33,008 nucleotides of DNA, taken from contig DYLT01000013.1 in assembly GCA_020721945.1 (NCBI GenBank), positions 1 through 33,008 of the forward strand. Direction: 5' to 3'. A program made the translations under genes and the position numbers. Shown here in pieces: positions 17,690-26,039 of the stretch. The first letter of the stretch is position 1. Each line of letters begins with the position of its first letter. The DNA is from Blastopirellula marina (GTDB lineage: Bacteria; Planctomycetota; Planctomycetia; Pirellulales; Thermoguttaceae). The notes below the pieces were generated by a model. That model was given only the letters and a program-made list of their open reading frames with translations. It was not told the origin of the DNA and made no database searches.

Positions 17690-19106
17690 AGTGCAGAAAG
17701 CCGTCGTCGTACACCTCGGCAAGCTGCAGGTCGGGCTCGACGCGCTGGCCCATGCGAACCAACCTCCGTGCCGCGTGCGTGACGCCGCCAACGTATGCGG
17801 CCGCGGCAAGGACCGCCGCACCGACCGCGCACTCGGGCTGTTCGGGCGCGGCGTACGCGCGCCGTGTCACCGCGGCACGGATCCGAAGCCATGTCCGGCC
17901 CGAGGCCCCGCCGCCGGTCGCGTACACGGTGGGCCCCGCGGGCAGCCCCAGCGACGCGAGCCGCTCGATCGCCAGGCGCTCGACATACGCCGTGCCCTCC
18001 ATGCCCGCGGCGAACCGCTCGGCAAGCGAGGCGATTTCGTCGAACCCGAAGCCCCGGGCGGTCGGCGAGGCAAAAGGGAACCGCTCGCCCGTCTGCGTCA
18101 ATGGGTAAACGATGCGCCGGGTCGGCAGCAGCCTTGCCGCCTCGGCCCCGAGTGGGTCCAGGTCGCCCTTGCCGACCAGGTCGCTGACCCACGCGCCGCC
18201 GGTGTTCGACGCCGCGCCGGGCAGGTACCCGCCGGCCGGGTGGCGATGGTTATACACGGCGCCCGTGGGATCGACCAGTGGGGTGGTCGAGACGGCCTTG
18301 AACACCATGGTGCTGCCCAGCGTGACGTTCAGGTCGCCGGGGACCGAAGCCCCCGAGGCCAGAAAGCCCGCGGTTCCATCGGTGCATCCGGCCACGACCG
18401 GCGTGCCCGCGGGCAGTCCGGTTGCCTCGGCCGCGGCCCGGCTCACCTCGCCGATCCGCGTGCCCGGCAAGACCACGTCGGGCAACCACGCGCGCGCCAA
18501 GCCCAGATCGCGTTCGATCTCCACGGGCCAGGCGAGTGTGGCCGGATCGACTCCCGTCTTCAGCGCGGTCGAGACGTCCGTGACGTCGTATCGGCCGGAG
18601 AGCATGCCGACCACGTCATCGGTCTGGTGCAAGACGCGCCGGCAGCGGGCAAACACGCCGGGCTGCGTGGCGGCCAGGTGCAGGATCTTGGGTAGCGCGA
18701 AGGCGGGCGCGATCTCGATGCCGAAGGGGCCCAGCCGGCGGCGCAAGGCGGCGGCGGCCCGTTCGGCTTGGGCAACCGCCCGAAGATCGTTGTACATGAT
18801 GCCCGCCGTCAGCGGCCGGTTCTCGGCGTCGGCCAGCAGGAAGGTGCCCGACGTGGCGTCGACGGCGATTCCCACGATCTGGCAGCCGGCGGGCAGGGCT
18901 GCGGTCATGCGCGACAGGGCGGCCTCGGCGGCGGTGGTCCAGGCACGGGGATCCTGCTCGGCAAGAACTCCGTCGGTGTGCTTGGATTCGGGCGGAAACT
19001 CGGCGCGGCCGGCGGCCACGACACGGCCCGACAGGTCCAGCGCCAACGCGCGCACCCCGCCTGTTCCCACATCCAGCCCGACGGCCACGAGGTTCGCCGA
19101 ATCCAC
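17649..19106 (-). CDS. FGGY-family carbohydrate kinase (D-ribulokinase-like)
   Basis: This 485-residue kinase starts with GTG at 19106 after a GGAGG site. The N-terminal ATP-phosphate motif is LDVGTGGVRALALD (11-24). The likely catalytic aspartate is D243 in GCTDGTAGF. The adenosine motif is ATGGGASGRTWLRIRAA, followed by GAAVLAAAAYVGG. The pattern VDATSGTFLL (82-91) followed by MYNDLRA (104-110) resembles the D-ribulokinase/XK-1 branch rather than glycerol or xylulose kinases, but the sugar is uncertain. It is the last gene of a minus-strand run, 22 bases downstream of the HzsA-related gene. Its 3' end overlaps that of dxs by 41 bases. Confidence 0.9.
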   Translation of the reverse strand: MDSANLVAVGLDVGTGGVRALALDLSGRVVAAGRAEFPPESKHTDGVLAEQDPRAWTTAAEAALSRMTAALPAGCQIVGIAVDATSGTFLLADAENRPLTAGIMYNDLRAVAQAERAAAALRRRLGPFGIEIAPAFALPKILHLAATQPGVFARCRRVLHQTDDVVGMLSGRYDVTDVSTALKTGVDPATLAWPVEIERDLGLARAWLPDVVLPGTRIGEVSRAAAEATGLPAGTPVVAGCTDGTAGFLASGASVPGDLNVTLGSTMVFKAVSTTPLVDPTGAVYNHRHPAGGYLPGAASNTGGAWVSDLVGKGDLDPLGAEAARLLPTRRIVYPLTQTGERFPFASPTARGFGFDEIASLAERFAAGMEGTAYVERLAIERLASLGLPAGPTVYATGGGASGRTWLRIRAAVTRRAYAAPEQPECAVGAAVLAAAAYVGGVTHAARRLVRMGQRVEPDLQLAEVYDDGFLHFKAALQRRGYLSS

Positions 19107-19128
19107 GATCCGCGCCTCCGTGCGCCGC

Positions 19129-21525
19129 TTACCGGTGCCAGGCCGGCGCGGCGAAGCTTGTCGCCTCGTCGAAGGTGGCCTTACGCCGGAAGTCGGCCGG
19201 GTTGTACGCGGCCACGTTGGGGTCGGGGTGGAGCCATTGCGGGTGGTGGCGCCCGAAGTAGCTGCCGTAGAACTGGTAGTTGCGGTCGACCCAGCGGCTG
19301 AGGACCATCAGCTCCATCGGGGTGAGCATCTTCGCGTGATCGTCCTGGGCGTTTTTCGGATGCGACGAGTCGGTCAGGATCGCCATCATCGGACTCGCGT
19401 AGCAACCGAGGCGCCGCGGCGGAAGGTACGCGCCGTGGTAATTGCCCCGATCGCCATGGAGAAACGACGTGAACTCGGGGATGATGGGGCCGGCCAACTC
19501 CTTGCGCGCGAGTTCCTCGTACGAGGTGTTGTAGAAGAGGGTCACCTCGCCGGTCAGGCGCAGCCCACCCGCCGGGTCCTTGGCGCCGTGGCACTGGACA
19601 CACTTGGCCTCGAAGATCGGCTGGATGTCGGTGGGATAATGGATGACCTGGCCGGCGCGGCCGTCTCCCCCGTTTTCCACCAGGTCGCACGGCTGCGGCT
19701 GGGGGACACTGGGCGGCCGGCGCAAGGCCAAAGGCGTGGGCGCGGCCAGAAAGGTCGGGGTGCGGTTCGCCTGCCCGTGGCAACCCGTGCACGAGCGGAC
19801 CTCTCCGGGCGCGTAATGGACGTAGGTCCTTTCGCGCTGGATCTCGCGGAAGTTCTCGTCGAGCGCCTGGAAGAAGACGCTGCGGTTGGCCGGCACGATG
19901 AAGTGCGCCGAGCCGTCCTTCTCGACAGGCACCACCCCCCACTGCACGCGCGGCCACAAAGCGGCCTTCCAGCTCGAGCTGCTCAGCGATGGCGCCCAAC
20001 GCCTGCCCGTCGACCAGTACCGCGGCAGGGCCTCGTTGACGCGCAGCCACTTGACCTCGCCCGGTTTGACCCCCTCCATGCCCTGGTAAATGTTCGTCAC
20101 CATGGCCACGGCCTGATGGCTCGCCAGATACTGGGGATCGCGGGCCGGCTGCACCACCGGCGGCACAGGCCGCGCCAGCAAGGCCGTCGGATGCCAGCAC
20201 GAGAGTTTCGGATCGGCGTGGACCGGTACGCGCCGCCCCTGGGTGTCGATCAGGTACAGCGCGTAGGCGTTCGGCACTTCCTTGTAATGGGCCGCAGGAT
20301 CGACCTTGAACGAAACCAGAAACTCATGGTCGCTGACCGGATAGGGATGCGTGTAGAGGTGCCCCTTCTGTCCGTTCATGTCGTGGACGTACCGGCCATC
20401 GGCTGTCCGGAAGTGCCACCCCGGCTCCGTGCGGCGCTGGACGAACACCTCGGGCGTGATGTTGACCACGGGATAGCGGCTGTCGTTCTGGAGGTAGTCG
20501 GGCTGATCGGGATCGGGCCCGCGCACCCGCACCCCCTTGCCGTAATCGACCAAGAGGATCGCCCCAAGGCAGCCGCCTTGCGGAAAGTGGCATGTTCCCA
20601 CGCATACGAACCGGTGCCGGCTTCCCGGGATGGGTTGGGGGTACATGCAGATCGTCGTGTCGTCGTCGGCCAGCCCGAACAGCTCCTGGGCCCTCGTCCC
20701 GTCGGGGTTCATCGACCAGACGGTCTTGGCCACCCGGGCTCCTTTGTCGATGTACTCCCAGCGGTGATACATTACCCGGCCGTCGTCGAGCACCAGCGGG
20801 CAGAACTCGCTCACCGGGCTGCGCGTAAGCTGCACGACCTGGGTGCCGTCGGCACGCATGCGATGCAAGTTCGGGGCCACCAGACCGCTTGATCCGCCGC
20901 AAAGCACCGTGTGCTCGCAGCGCGTCGACGAGAAGAGGATGTCGCCATCAGGCAGATAACAGGGATGGATGTCGTCGGTATGCCAGCCCGGACGCCATCG
21001 GGCCGCCTTCTCGGCCTCGTCCTTTGGCGAAAACGAGATCTGCCGCAAGCCCGTGCCATCGAGGTTCACCTCCCAAATGCGGAAGCCCGAACCAGGGTCT
21101 TGCCGGAAATCGAAAACCGCCCTCTTGGCGTCGAACGAGAGGCTGAACTTGCCGATGAACCCCTTGCCGCCGGGCATCTGGGCGGCCGTCACGACCGGCC
21201 TCTCAGACCGCGTGCGCAGGTTGTACACGTAAATGCCGTTCTCGGGGAGGAACCGGTCAGGGCTCGTCCCGTTGTCGATGTCGGTGTAGTAATGGTCCGA
21301 CGAGTAGGGCTTGCGCTTGACGAAGACGATCTCCTCGAAGCCCCACGACGTGACATCGAGAGGGGGTTGGCTCGCGCGGGCATCCGCGGCCGACGCGGGA
21401 CTCGCCTCGGCCGCCGGCGCGAGCGCCGCGCCGGCACCGACCAGCACCATGGCCCATGGCCCGCACCACCACCGAACCCAAACGCTGCCGAAGACTCTTG
21501 CCACAGTGCGCACGACGTGCTCCAT
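19129..21525 (-). CDS. HzsA-related exported propeller / di-heme cytochrome protein
   Basis: This 798-residue protein has a membrane-targeting N-terminus (about 18-45, MVLVGAGAALAPAAEA). A large HzsA-like region starts at FEEIVFVKRKPY, with propeller repeats such as RIWEVNLDGTGLRQISF, CYLPDGDILFSSTR and NLHRMRADGTQVVQLT. Two c-type haem sites follow, CTGCH (579-583) and CVQCH (642-646), and the C-terminal residues form a cytochrome-like helical cap (LTPMELMVLSRWVDRNYQFYGSYFGR). The family is named for the alpha subunit of anammox hydrazine synthase, but relatives are common in planctomycetes that do not perform anammox, so only a periplasmic redox role is inferred. It resembles the partial gene at 1-2426 without the discoidin-like domain. 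It sits between the sulfatase and the kinase in one run. Confidence 0.88.
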   Translation of the reverse strand: MEHVVRTVARVFGSVWVRWWCGPWAMVLVGAGAALAPAAEASPASAADARASQPPLDVTSWGFEEIVFVKRKPYSSDHYYTDIDNGTSPDRFLPENGIYVYNLRTRSERPVVTAAQMPGGKGFIGKFSLSFDAKRAVFDFRQDPGSGFRIWEVNLDGTGLRQISFSPKDEAEKAARWRPGWHTDDIHPCYLPDGDILFSSTRCEHTVLCGGSSGLVAPNLHRMRADGTQVVQLTRSPVSEFCPLVLDDGRVMYHRWEYIDKGARVAKTVWSMNPDGTRAQELFGLADDDTTICMYPQPIPGSRHRFVCVGTCHFPQGGCLGAILLVDYGKGVRVRGPDPDQPDYLQNDSRYPVVNITPEVFVQRRTEPGWHFRTADGRYVHDMNGQKGHLYTHPYPVSDHEFLVSFKVDPAAHYKEVPNAYALYLIDTQGRRVPVHADPKLSCWHPTALLARPVPPVVQPARDPQYLASHQAVAMVTNIYQGMEGVKPGEVKWLRVNEALPRYWSTGRRWAPSLSSSSWKAALWPRVQWGVVPVEKDGSAHFIVPANRSVFFQALDENFREIQRERTYVHYAPGEVRSCTGCHGQANRTPTFLAAPTPLALRRPPSVPQPQPCDLVENGGDGRAGQVIHYPTDIQPIFEAKCVQCHGAKDPAGGLRLTGEVTLFYNTSYEELARKELAGPIIPEFTSFLHGDRGNYHGAYLPPRRLGCYASPMMAILTDSSHPKNAQDDHAKMLTPMELMVLSRWVDRNYQFYGSYFGRHHPQWLHPDPNVAAYNPADFRRKATFDEATSFAAPAWHR

Positions 21526-21581
21526 CCTGCAAGCGAGACCGGGTGGCCGAACCGGAACGGACCGCCATCTCGCCCGGCCGA

Positions 21582-21608
21582 CCGATCCGAGTCTATCAAG
21601 CGGATCGG
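21582..21608. repeat. inverted repeat upstream of the HzsA-related gene
   Basis: CCGATCCG (21582-21589) and CGGATCGG (21601-21608) are perfect complements around an 11-base loop, 57 bases upstream of the start at 21525. There is no T-tract, so it could be a leader hairpin, an operator, or chance in GC-rich DNA. Confidence 0.3.
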
Positions 21609-21696
21609 CCCGCGGTCAAGAAATCGACCCAAGGCGGCCACCAGGCCGTGGCACCACGGTGGCCTGAGGACCAAGCGCCGGGCGGCAGCGAGCAGC

Positions 21697-23208
21697 TCAC
21701 TTCGGTTTTCGGTGGGCCCCCGACGCCTTCGGCGGAAGCCGGTTCGCCGCGCGGCCGCTGGGTTTCGATGGATCCCAGCGCGGGTTCGGTGCCGGGCGCT
21801 TCGCGCCGACCTCTTCTTGCCACGCGTGAAGTTCGGCGGCCAGTTGCTTGACGCGCCCGGGTTCCCGAGCCGCCAGATCGTTCTTCTCGCCAAGGTCCTC
21901 GGCGAGGTGGTACAGCTCGACACGGCCGTCCTCGAACCACTCGATCAGCTTCCAATCGCCACGGCGGATGGCCGCGCCCGGCGCGCCTCCCTGGTTGCCG
22001 TAATGGGGGTAGTGCCAGAACAAGGCGCGTTCGGGCGGCGGGCCTTGGCCCTTGAGGACCGGCAGCAGGCTGACGCCATCGAGGACCTGGCCGGGCTTGC
22101 GGCGAGCCCCAGCGGCCTCGAGCAAGGTGGGGAAGAAATCGGGGCTCGAGACCGGGGTACCGATCACCGAGCCGGGCTTCACCACGCCCGGCCAACGCAC
22201 CACGAGCGGCTCGCGGATTCCGCCCTCGTAAAGCCATCCCTTGCCGGCGCGCAGGGGCAGGTTCGACGTGGGCCAGCCCTCGCTGGTCGACAGGCCGCCG
22301 TTATCCGAGGTGAAGAGGACCAGCGTGTTCTGGCTCAGGCCCAGCTCGTCGAGCTTCGCCAGGACCTTGCCCACGGCAAGGTCCAAGGCCTCGACCATGC
22401 CAGCGTAAACGGCGTGTTCTTGCACAAGGCGCACCTCGCGCGGGCCTTCGCGCCCCCACCGGGCTTCCAGGCCGAGCCGGCGGCGCTTCTCTTCGTATTT
22501 CGCCTGGAGGTCTTCGCGGGCCATCAGCGGCGTGTGGACCGAGTAGAACGCGAAATACGCGAAGAACGGCCGATGGCGATTCGCCTCGATGAACCGGGCG
22601 GTCTCGGTCGCCAGGCGGTCGGGCAGGTGTTCGCCCGGCGGGCCGTCGGAAAGACGCGGGTTGCCATAGGGCGAGAAGTACCGCTTGCCGCCATACGGGC
22701 CGCCCCGGTCGATGCCCCCCTTGTTGATCTCGAACCCCTGGTTCTCGGGCCAGAACCCCTCGGGGCCGAGGTGCCACTTGCCGGCGAAGAAGGTCGCATA
22801 GCCAGCCTCCCGAAGGGCCTCGGCCAAGGTGATCTCGTCCAACGCCATGCGGTCCTGGTAGGGCGCGGGAAGCAGTCGCGTATTGCGCGACCATTGCTCG
22901 GGCAAGGCCGCGCCGAGGTAGTCGGTCACCCCGGTCCGCTGAGGCCACTTGCCCGCCATGATGCTGGCCCGCGTCGGCGAGCAGACCGGGCACGCCGCGT
23001 AGGCGTCGGTGAATCGCGCGCCCTGGCGAGCCAGGCGGTCGAGGTTGGGTGTCTCGTAGAACGTGCTGCCGTAACAGCCCAAATCGCGTTGACCCAGGTC
23101 GTCGGCCAGGAAGAAGACGATATTGGGCTTCGTCTCGGCGGCCCGAGCCGGTCCGCACCATGGGCCCAGGACCCCCAGAACCCAGACGATCGCGCCGAAA
23201 CGTCGCAT
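21697..23208 (-). CDS. exported arylsulfatase-type sulfatase
   Basis: This 503-residue enzyme starts at 23208 behind GAGGAGG. It has a signal peptide (residues 1-23, ending ARAAE). The sulfatase signature CSPTRAS is at 76-82, and C76 would be converted to formylglycine by a maturation enzyme. Metal ligands begin with the aspartate pair in FFLADDLGQ (D36, D37), and FTSDNGG supplies the later pair. The C-terminal part (FWHYPHYGNQGGAPGAAIRRGDWKLIEWFEDG) is typical of the S1 sulfatases abundant in planctomycetes. It removes sulfate esters from a carbohydrate substrate in the periplasm or outside the cell; the substrate is unknown. Its ribosome site immediately follows the stop of the broken DUF1080 gene, so it depends on the same transcript. 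Confidence 0.94.
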   Translation of the reverse strand: MRRFGAIVWVLGVLGPWCGPARAAETKPNIVFFLADDLGQRDLGCYGSTFYETPNLDRLARQGARFTDAYAACPVCSPTRASIMAGKWPQRTGVTDYLGAALPEQWSRNTRLLPAPYQDRMALDEITLAEALREAGYATFFAGKWHLGPEGFWPENQGFEINKGGIDRGGPYGGKRYFSPYGNPRLSDGPPGEHLPDRLATETARFIEANRHRPFFAYFAFYSVHTPLMAREDLQAKYEEKRRRLGLEARWGREGPREVRLVQEHAVYAGMVEALDLAVGKVLAKLDELGLSQNTLVLFTSDNGGLSTSEGWPTSNLPLRAGKGWLYEGGIREPLVVRWPGVVKPGSVIGTPVSSPDFFPTLLEAAGARRKPGQVLDGVSLLPVLKGQGPPPERALFWHYPHYGNQGGAPGAAIRRGDWKLIEWFEDGRVELYHLAEDLGEKNDLAAREPGRVKQLAAELHAWQEEVGAKRPAPNPRWDPSKPSGRAANRLPPKASGAHRKPK

Positions 23209-23220
23209 GGCATGACCTCC

Positions 23221-23454
23221 TCATCGCATCAAGGATGCCACCGAGCCGGGGCACGCTGGCCCATCATATTGGCCACCAGCGCCCCCTGCTCCACGGTCCC
23301 AGGCCTTGGCGGCGAACTCCTTGTCCTTGGGCAGGCAGTGGATCGTCCAGCCGGCGAGCGTCTTGCCGTCGAACAGCGGCGTGAAGCCTTCGTCCACGGC
23401 TGGCGCGGCAGCGGCCGTCAGGAAAAACGCGGCACCAAACATGGCACGTGACAT
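23221..23454 (-). pseudogene. truncated, frameshifted DUF1080 (3-keto-disaccharide hydrolase-like) remnant
   Basis: A GGAGG ribosome site precedes the ATG at 23454. The product begins with a signal peptide (FFLTAAAAPA) and the opening of a DUF1080 domain, FTPLFDGKTLAGWTIHC, then PKDKEFAAKAW. There the frame departs from the family. Dropping one base of the CCC run at 23298-23300 restores TVEQGALVANMMG, the normal continuation. Even so a stop follows at 23229-23231, so most of the usual domain of roughly 180-200 residues is missing. It therefore carries both a frameshift and a deletion. It lies between the Gfo/Idh and sulfatase genes, where planctomycetes often keep an intact DUF1080 gene. Confidence 0.8.
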
Positions 23455-23477
23455 GGTAACCTCCTCGTTGGGGTCCG

Positions 23478-24857
23478 TCATCCGGGCAATTCCCAACCCT
23501 TGCGATGCTCGGGTCGCAGCGCCCGATCGGCCTCGGGATCGTCGAGGATCTTGAACTGGCCAGGATCGAACAGGACAGGCCGGCCCACCAAGGTGGCGAT
23601 GTTGCCTGCCAGGACGAACTCGATCGCGGGCCCCGAGTGGTCGAAGTTCGACAGCGCCGGCGGCCCGCCCTGGCACGCCTGCATCCACTCGCGTTCGTGG
23701 CTGCGCACGCTGGGGAATCGCTGGGGCTTGCCGCCGGCCTTGGGAAAGTCCTTCTCGGGTAGCAAGGCGCAGAGCGAATTGTGGGCATTCGTGTGGACCA
23801 CTCCCTTGCTGCCGACCAGAAGCGATCCCGACTGGGGGGTCCAGCCCTCTTTCCAATCCAAGGGGCGGCCCGCGATCTTCTCCAGACGCTGCCAGATCCC
23901 GCGCCGGCGCAATTCGCCTTCCGTGGCGTTGTACCAGTGGACGACGGCAGGCGGCATCGGCCCGCGCGCGGGCACATGGAACTTGAGGATTTCGACGCGT
24001 GGGAAGTTCTCAGGGCAACGTTCGGTGGAGTCGGGCTCGACGCGGATGGCCCCGTTCGCCCGACCCTCCCACCATGCCACCAGGTCCAACGCCTTGAACG
24101 TCATGTTGATCGAATGCGATCCTCCCCCGCCCAGACAGCCCGTGCCGTACTCGCGCCACGCCCACCACGCGTTCATGTACGTCGGATGGTACGGCCGCCA
24201 CGGAGCCGGCCCGAGCCACAGGTCCCAGTCGACGTATTCGGGCGCGGGCGGGGTGTCGGCGGGCCGGGGGATGGGTCCTGAGCCGCCGAACACGTACCAC
24301 ACGTGCGCCTCGCGGATCTCGCCCACCGCACCGTCCTGAATCCGTTCCAGGGTGCGGCGGAACGCGTCGGTCGCCATGCCCTGATTGCCCATCTGCGTGG
24401 CCACCTTGCGCTTTCGGGCGAGCTGGCGCAGGTGGCGGGCTTCGCCCACATCGTGGGCGATGGGCTTTTCGCAATACACGTGCTTGCCTCGCGTCATGGC
24501 CGACGCGGCGATCACGGCGTGGGTGTGGTCGGGGGTCGCCACGATCACCCCGTCGAGCCGGCGCTCGAGCTCGTCGAGCATCTTGCGGAAGTCCTGGAAG
24601 GCGGGCGTCTGGGGGTGCTTCTTCAACGCCGCGGCGATCCGCGTGCGGTTGGCGTCGCAAACGGCGGCCAACGTCTGGCCCACGCGCGGCACCATGTCGA
24701 CGTGGTAGGATCCGCGGGCGCCCAGTCCCACCACGGCGAGGTGCAGCTTTTCGTTGGCCTGATAGCTCCAGGCCGATCGCGCCTCGCGAAGCACCAGCCA
24801 TCCGGTTCCGCCCAGGATTGCCCGACCGAGAAACGTGCGCCGGTTCTCTCCCGCCAT
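23478..24857 (-). CDS. Tat-exported Gfo/Idh/MocA-family oxidoreductase
   Basis: This 459-residue protein starts at 24857 with GGAGCC just upstream. The N-terminus has a Tat signal (NRRTFLGRAILGG, 5-17). The Rossmann motif GLGARG is at 44-49, and the family lysine lies in EKPIAHD (130-136). The C-terminal domain follows the planctomycete exported subfamily, with WDLWLGPAPWRPYHPTYM and TGCLGGGGSHSINMTFKALD in successive stretches. Tat export means it folds with NAD(P) before crossing the membrane. Such proteins are thought to act on sugar derivatives outside the cytoplasm. It is first in a run with the DUF1080 remnant, the sulfatase, the HzsA-related protein and the kinase. The substrate is unknown. 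Confidence 0.93.
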   Translation of the reverse strand: MAGENRRTFLGRAILGGTGWLVLREARSAWSYQANEKLHLAVVGLGARGSYHVDMVPRVGQTLAAVCDANRTRIAAALKKHPQTPAFQDFRKMLDELERRLDGVIVATPDHTHAVIAASAMTRGKHVYCEKPIAHDVGEARHLRQLARKRKVATQMGNQGMATDAFRRTLERIQDGAVGEIREAHVWYVFGGSGPIPRPADTPPAPEYVDWDLWLGPAPWRPYHPTYMNAWWAWREYGTGCLGGGGSHSINMTFKALDLVAWWEGRANGAIRVEPDSTERCPENFPRVEILKFHVPARGPMPPAVVHWYNATEGELRRRGIWQRLEKIAGRPLDWKEGWTPQSGSLLVGSKGVVHTNAHNSLCALLPEKDFPKAGGKPQRFPSVRSHEREWMQACQGGPPALSNFDHSGPAIEFVLAGNIATLVGRPVLFDPGQFKILDDPEADRALRPEHRKGWELPG

Positions 24858-24960
24858 GACAGGCTCCTTTCGTTCGTGCCGAGGTCGGACCTACCGGACC
24901 TACTGGCCGAATGATGAGCGATTCGCCCGATAAGTGCAAGAGGGCGCGGCGCCTGCCGGG

Positions 24961-25875
24961 CTACCACCTTTTCCAGCGCCAGACGAATCCCACCAAGAGC
25001 ACCGACACCGCCGCCAGGGCCAGGATGAACCAGAACATGTGGCCGTGCGTCCGGCCCGGAAACTCGACGTTCATCGAGAAGATGCTGGTCACCAAGGTCG
25101 GCAGCATGATGGCGATGGTAATGATGTTCAAGGTCTTCATCAGCCAGTTCAGATTGTTGCTGACGATCGAGACCCGGGCGTCCATCATGCTGGCGAGAAT
25201 GTTCGAGTAGGTCTCGGCCTGTTCGTAGCACTGGTTGTTCTCGATGATCATGTCGTCGAGAAACTCCAGGCTCTCGGGGCCCAGGCCGAGCTTACCGGCG
25301 CTGAGCTTCAGACGCTCGATGAGCTTGCCGTTCGAGTTGATGCCGTTGAGGTAGTAGACGAGGCTCTTCTCGAGCGTGAAGAGGTTCAAGAGGTACTTGT
25401 TCTCCATCGAGCGGCTGATCTGATGCTCCAGCTCGTCGGAAATCACCGTGATCGCCTTGAGGTGCTCGATGAAGTGGTAGATCGAGCGGTAGATCAACCG
25501 CAACGCGAGGTCCTCGAGCGACGACACCTTGGCGAACGGCCGGCCCTGAAAGATCGGCGCGTCGTCGGCCATCACCACGATCAGCTTGTCGGCGAAGAGG
25601 AACAACCCCGTCGACACCACCTTGAACAGGAACTTGTCCTCGCTGGAGTAGTTCTTGGGCCGCTTGAAGATGATCGCCACGTGCTCGGGCTCGAACTCCA
25701 GACGCGCCAGTTCGTCCGGGTCGAGGGCCGAGTTCAGCGTGTGCTCGTCGATCGTGAGGGTCTCGACCAGGTACTTGCGCTCGGCCTCCCCGGGATTGAC
25801 ATACACCAGGACGTTCCCGGCCATCCCCTCGTGACCGTTGAGGCGGCCGTCGCGAAGTTCCAACTGCTGAATCAT
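24961..25875 (-). CDS. CorA-like divalent cation transporter with SMN in place of GMN
   Basis: This 304-residue protein has the CorA plan. An N-terminal alpha/beta cytoplasmic domain (about 1-130) is followed by long helices (about 130-248) and two transmembrane segments (about 249-266 and 280-298) near the C-terminus. The ion-selectivity motif between them is SMN (S267-M268-N269, in SIFSMNVEF) rather than the GMN that is nearly invariant in magnesium transporters. The codon is TCG in a clean frame, so it is not a read ambiguity I can see. CorA proteins move Mg2+, Co2+ or Ni2+ as pentamers; the altered filter makes the cargo uncertain. The C-terminal KRW tail is basic, as expected on the cytoplasmic side. 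It appears to have its own promoter region (25876-26039). Confidence 0.88.
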   Translation of the reverse strand: MIQQLELRDGRLNGHEGMAGNVLVYVNPGEAERKYLVETLTIDEHTLNSALDPDELARLEFEPEHVAIIFKRPKNYSSEDKFLFKVVSTGLFLFADKLIVVMADDAPIFQGRPFAKVSSLEDLALRLIYRSIYHFIEHLKAITVISDELEHQISRSMENKYLLNLFTLEKSLVYYLNGINSNGKLIERLKLSAGKLGLGPESLEFLDDMIIENNQCYEQAETYSNILASMMDARVSIVSNNLNWLMKTLNIITIAIMLPTLVTSIFSMNVEFPGRTHGHMFWFILALAAVSVLLVGFVWRWKRW

Positions 25876-25922
25876 GTGCCGCCTCGTCCCGCCCGCCCAA
25901 CGTCCCGACGCACAACCCGGTA

Positions 25923-25951
25923 ATCCTATCGTAGGCCCGCAGGCGTGGGAA
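25923..25951 (-). promoter_or_regulatory. candidate promoter for the CorA-like gene
   Basis: On the minus strand TTCCCA (4 of 6 to TTGACA), 17 bases, then TAGGAT (4 of 6 to TATAAT), about 48 bases before the start at 25875. Confidence 0.3.
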
Positions 25952-26039
25952 CGGCCGAGCGGATGGTGCGATTCCCTCGTTGCGGGGTGGATGGGTTCCC
26001 CCCGGGCATGTGCAACCGACGGTACGCAGAATCGCTTGT

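Noticed and set aside
19129-21525. Genuine hydrazine synthase (anammox)
   Set aside because: No hzsB, hzsC or hydrazine dehydrogenase genes are visible, and HzsA-like proteins are common in non-anammox planctomycetes; only family resemblance is supported.
21636-21664. Inverted repeat GGCCACC/GGTGGCC as terminator of the sulfatase gene
   Set aside because: A 7-pair stem with a 15-base loop and no T-tract is expected by chance in DNA this GC-rich.
15110-23451. Very long open frames opposite real genes (e.g. 15110-17821 minus, 18112-20892 plus, 20911-23451 plus)
   Set aside because: They are arginine/glycine/proline-rich shadows produced by high third-position GC; the opposite frames hold recognisable conserved enzymes.
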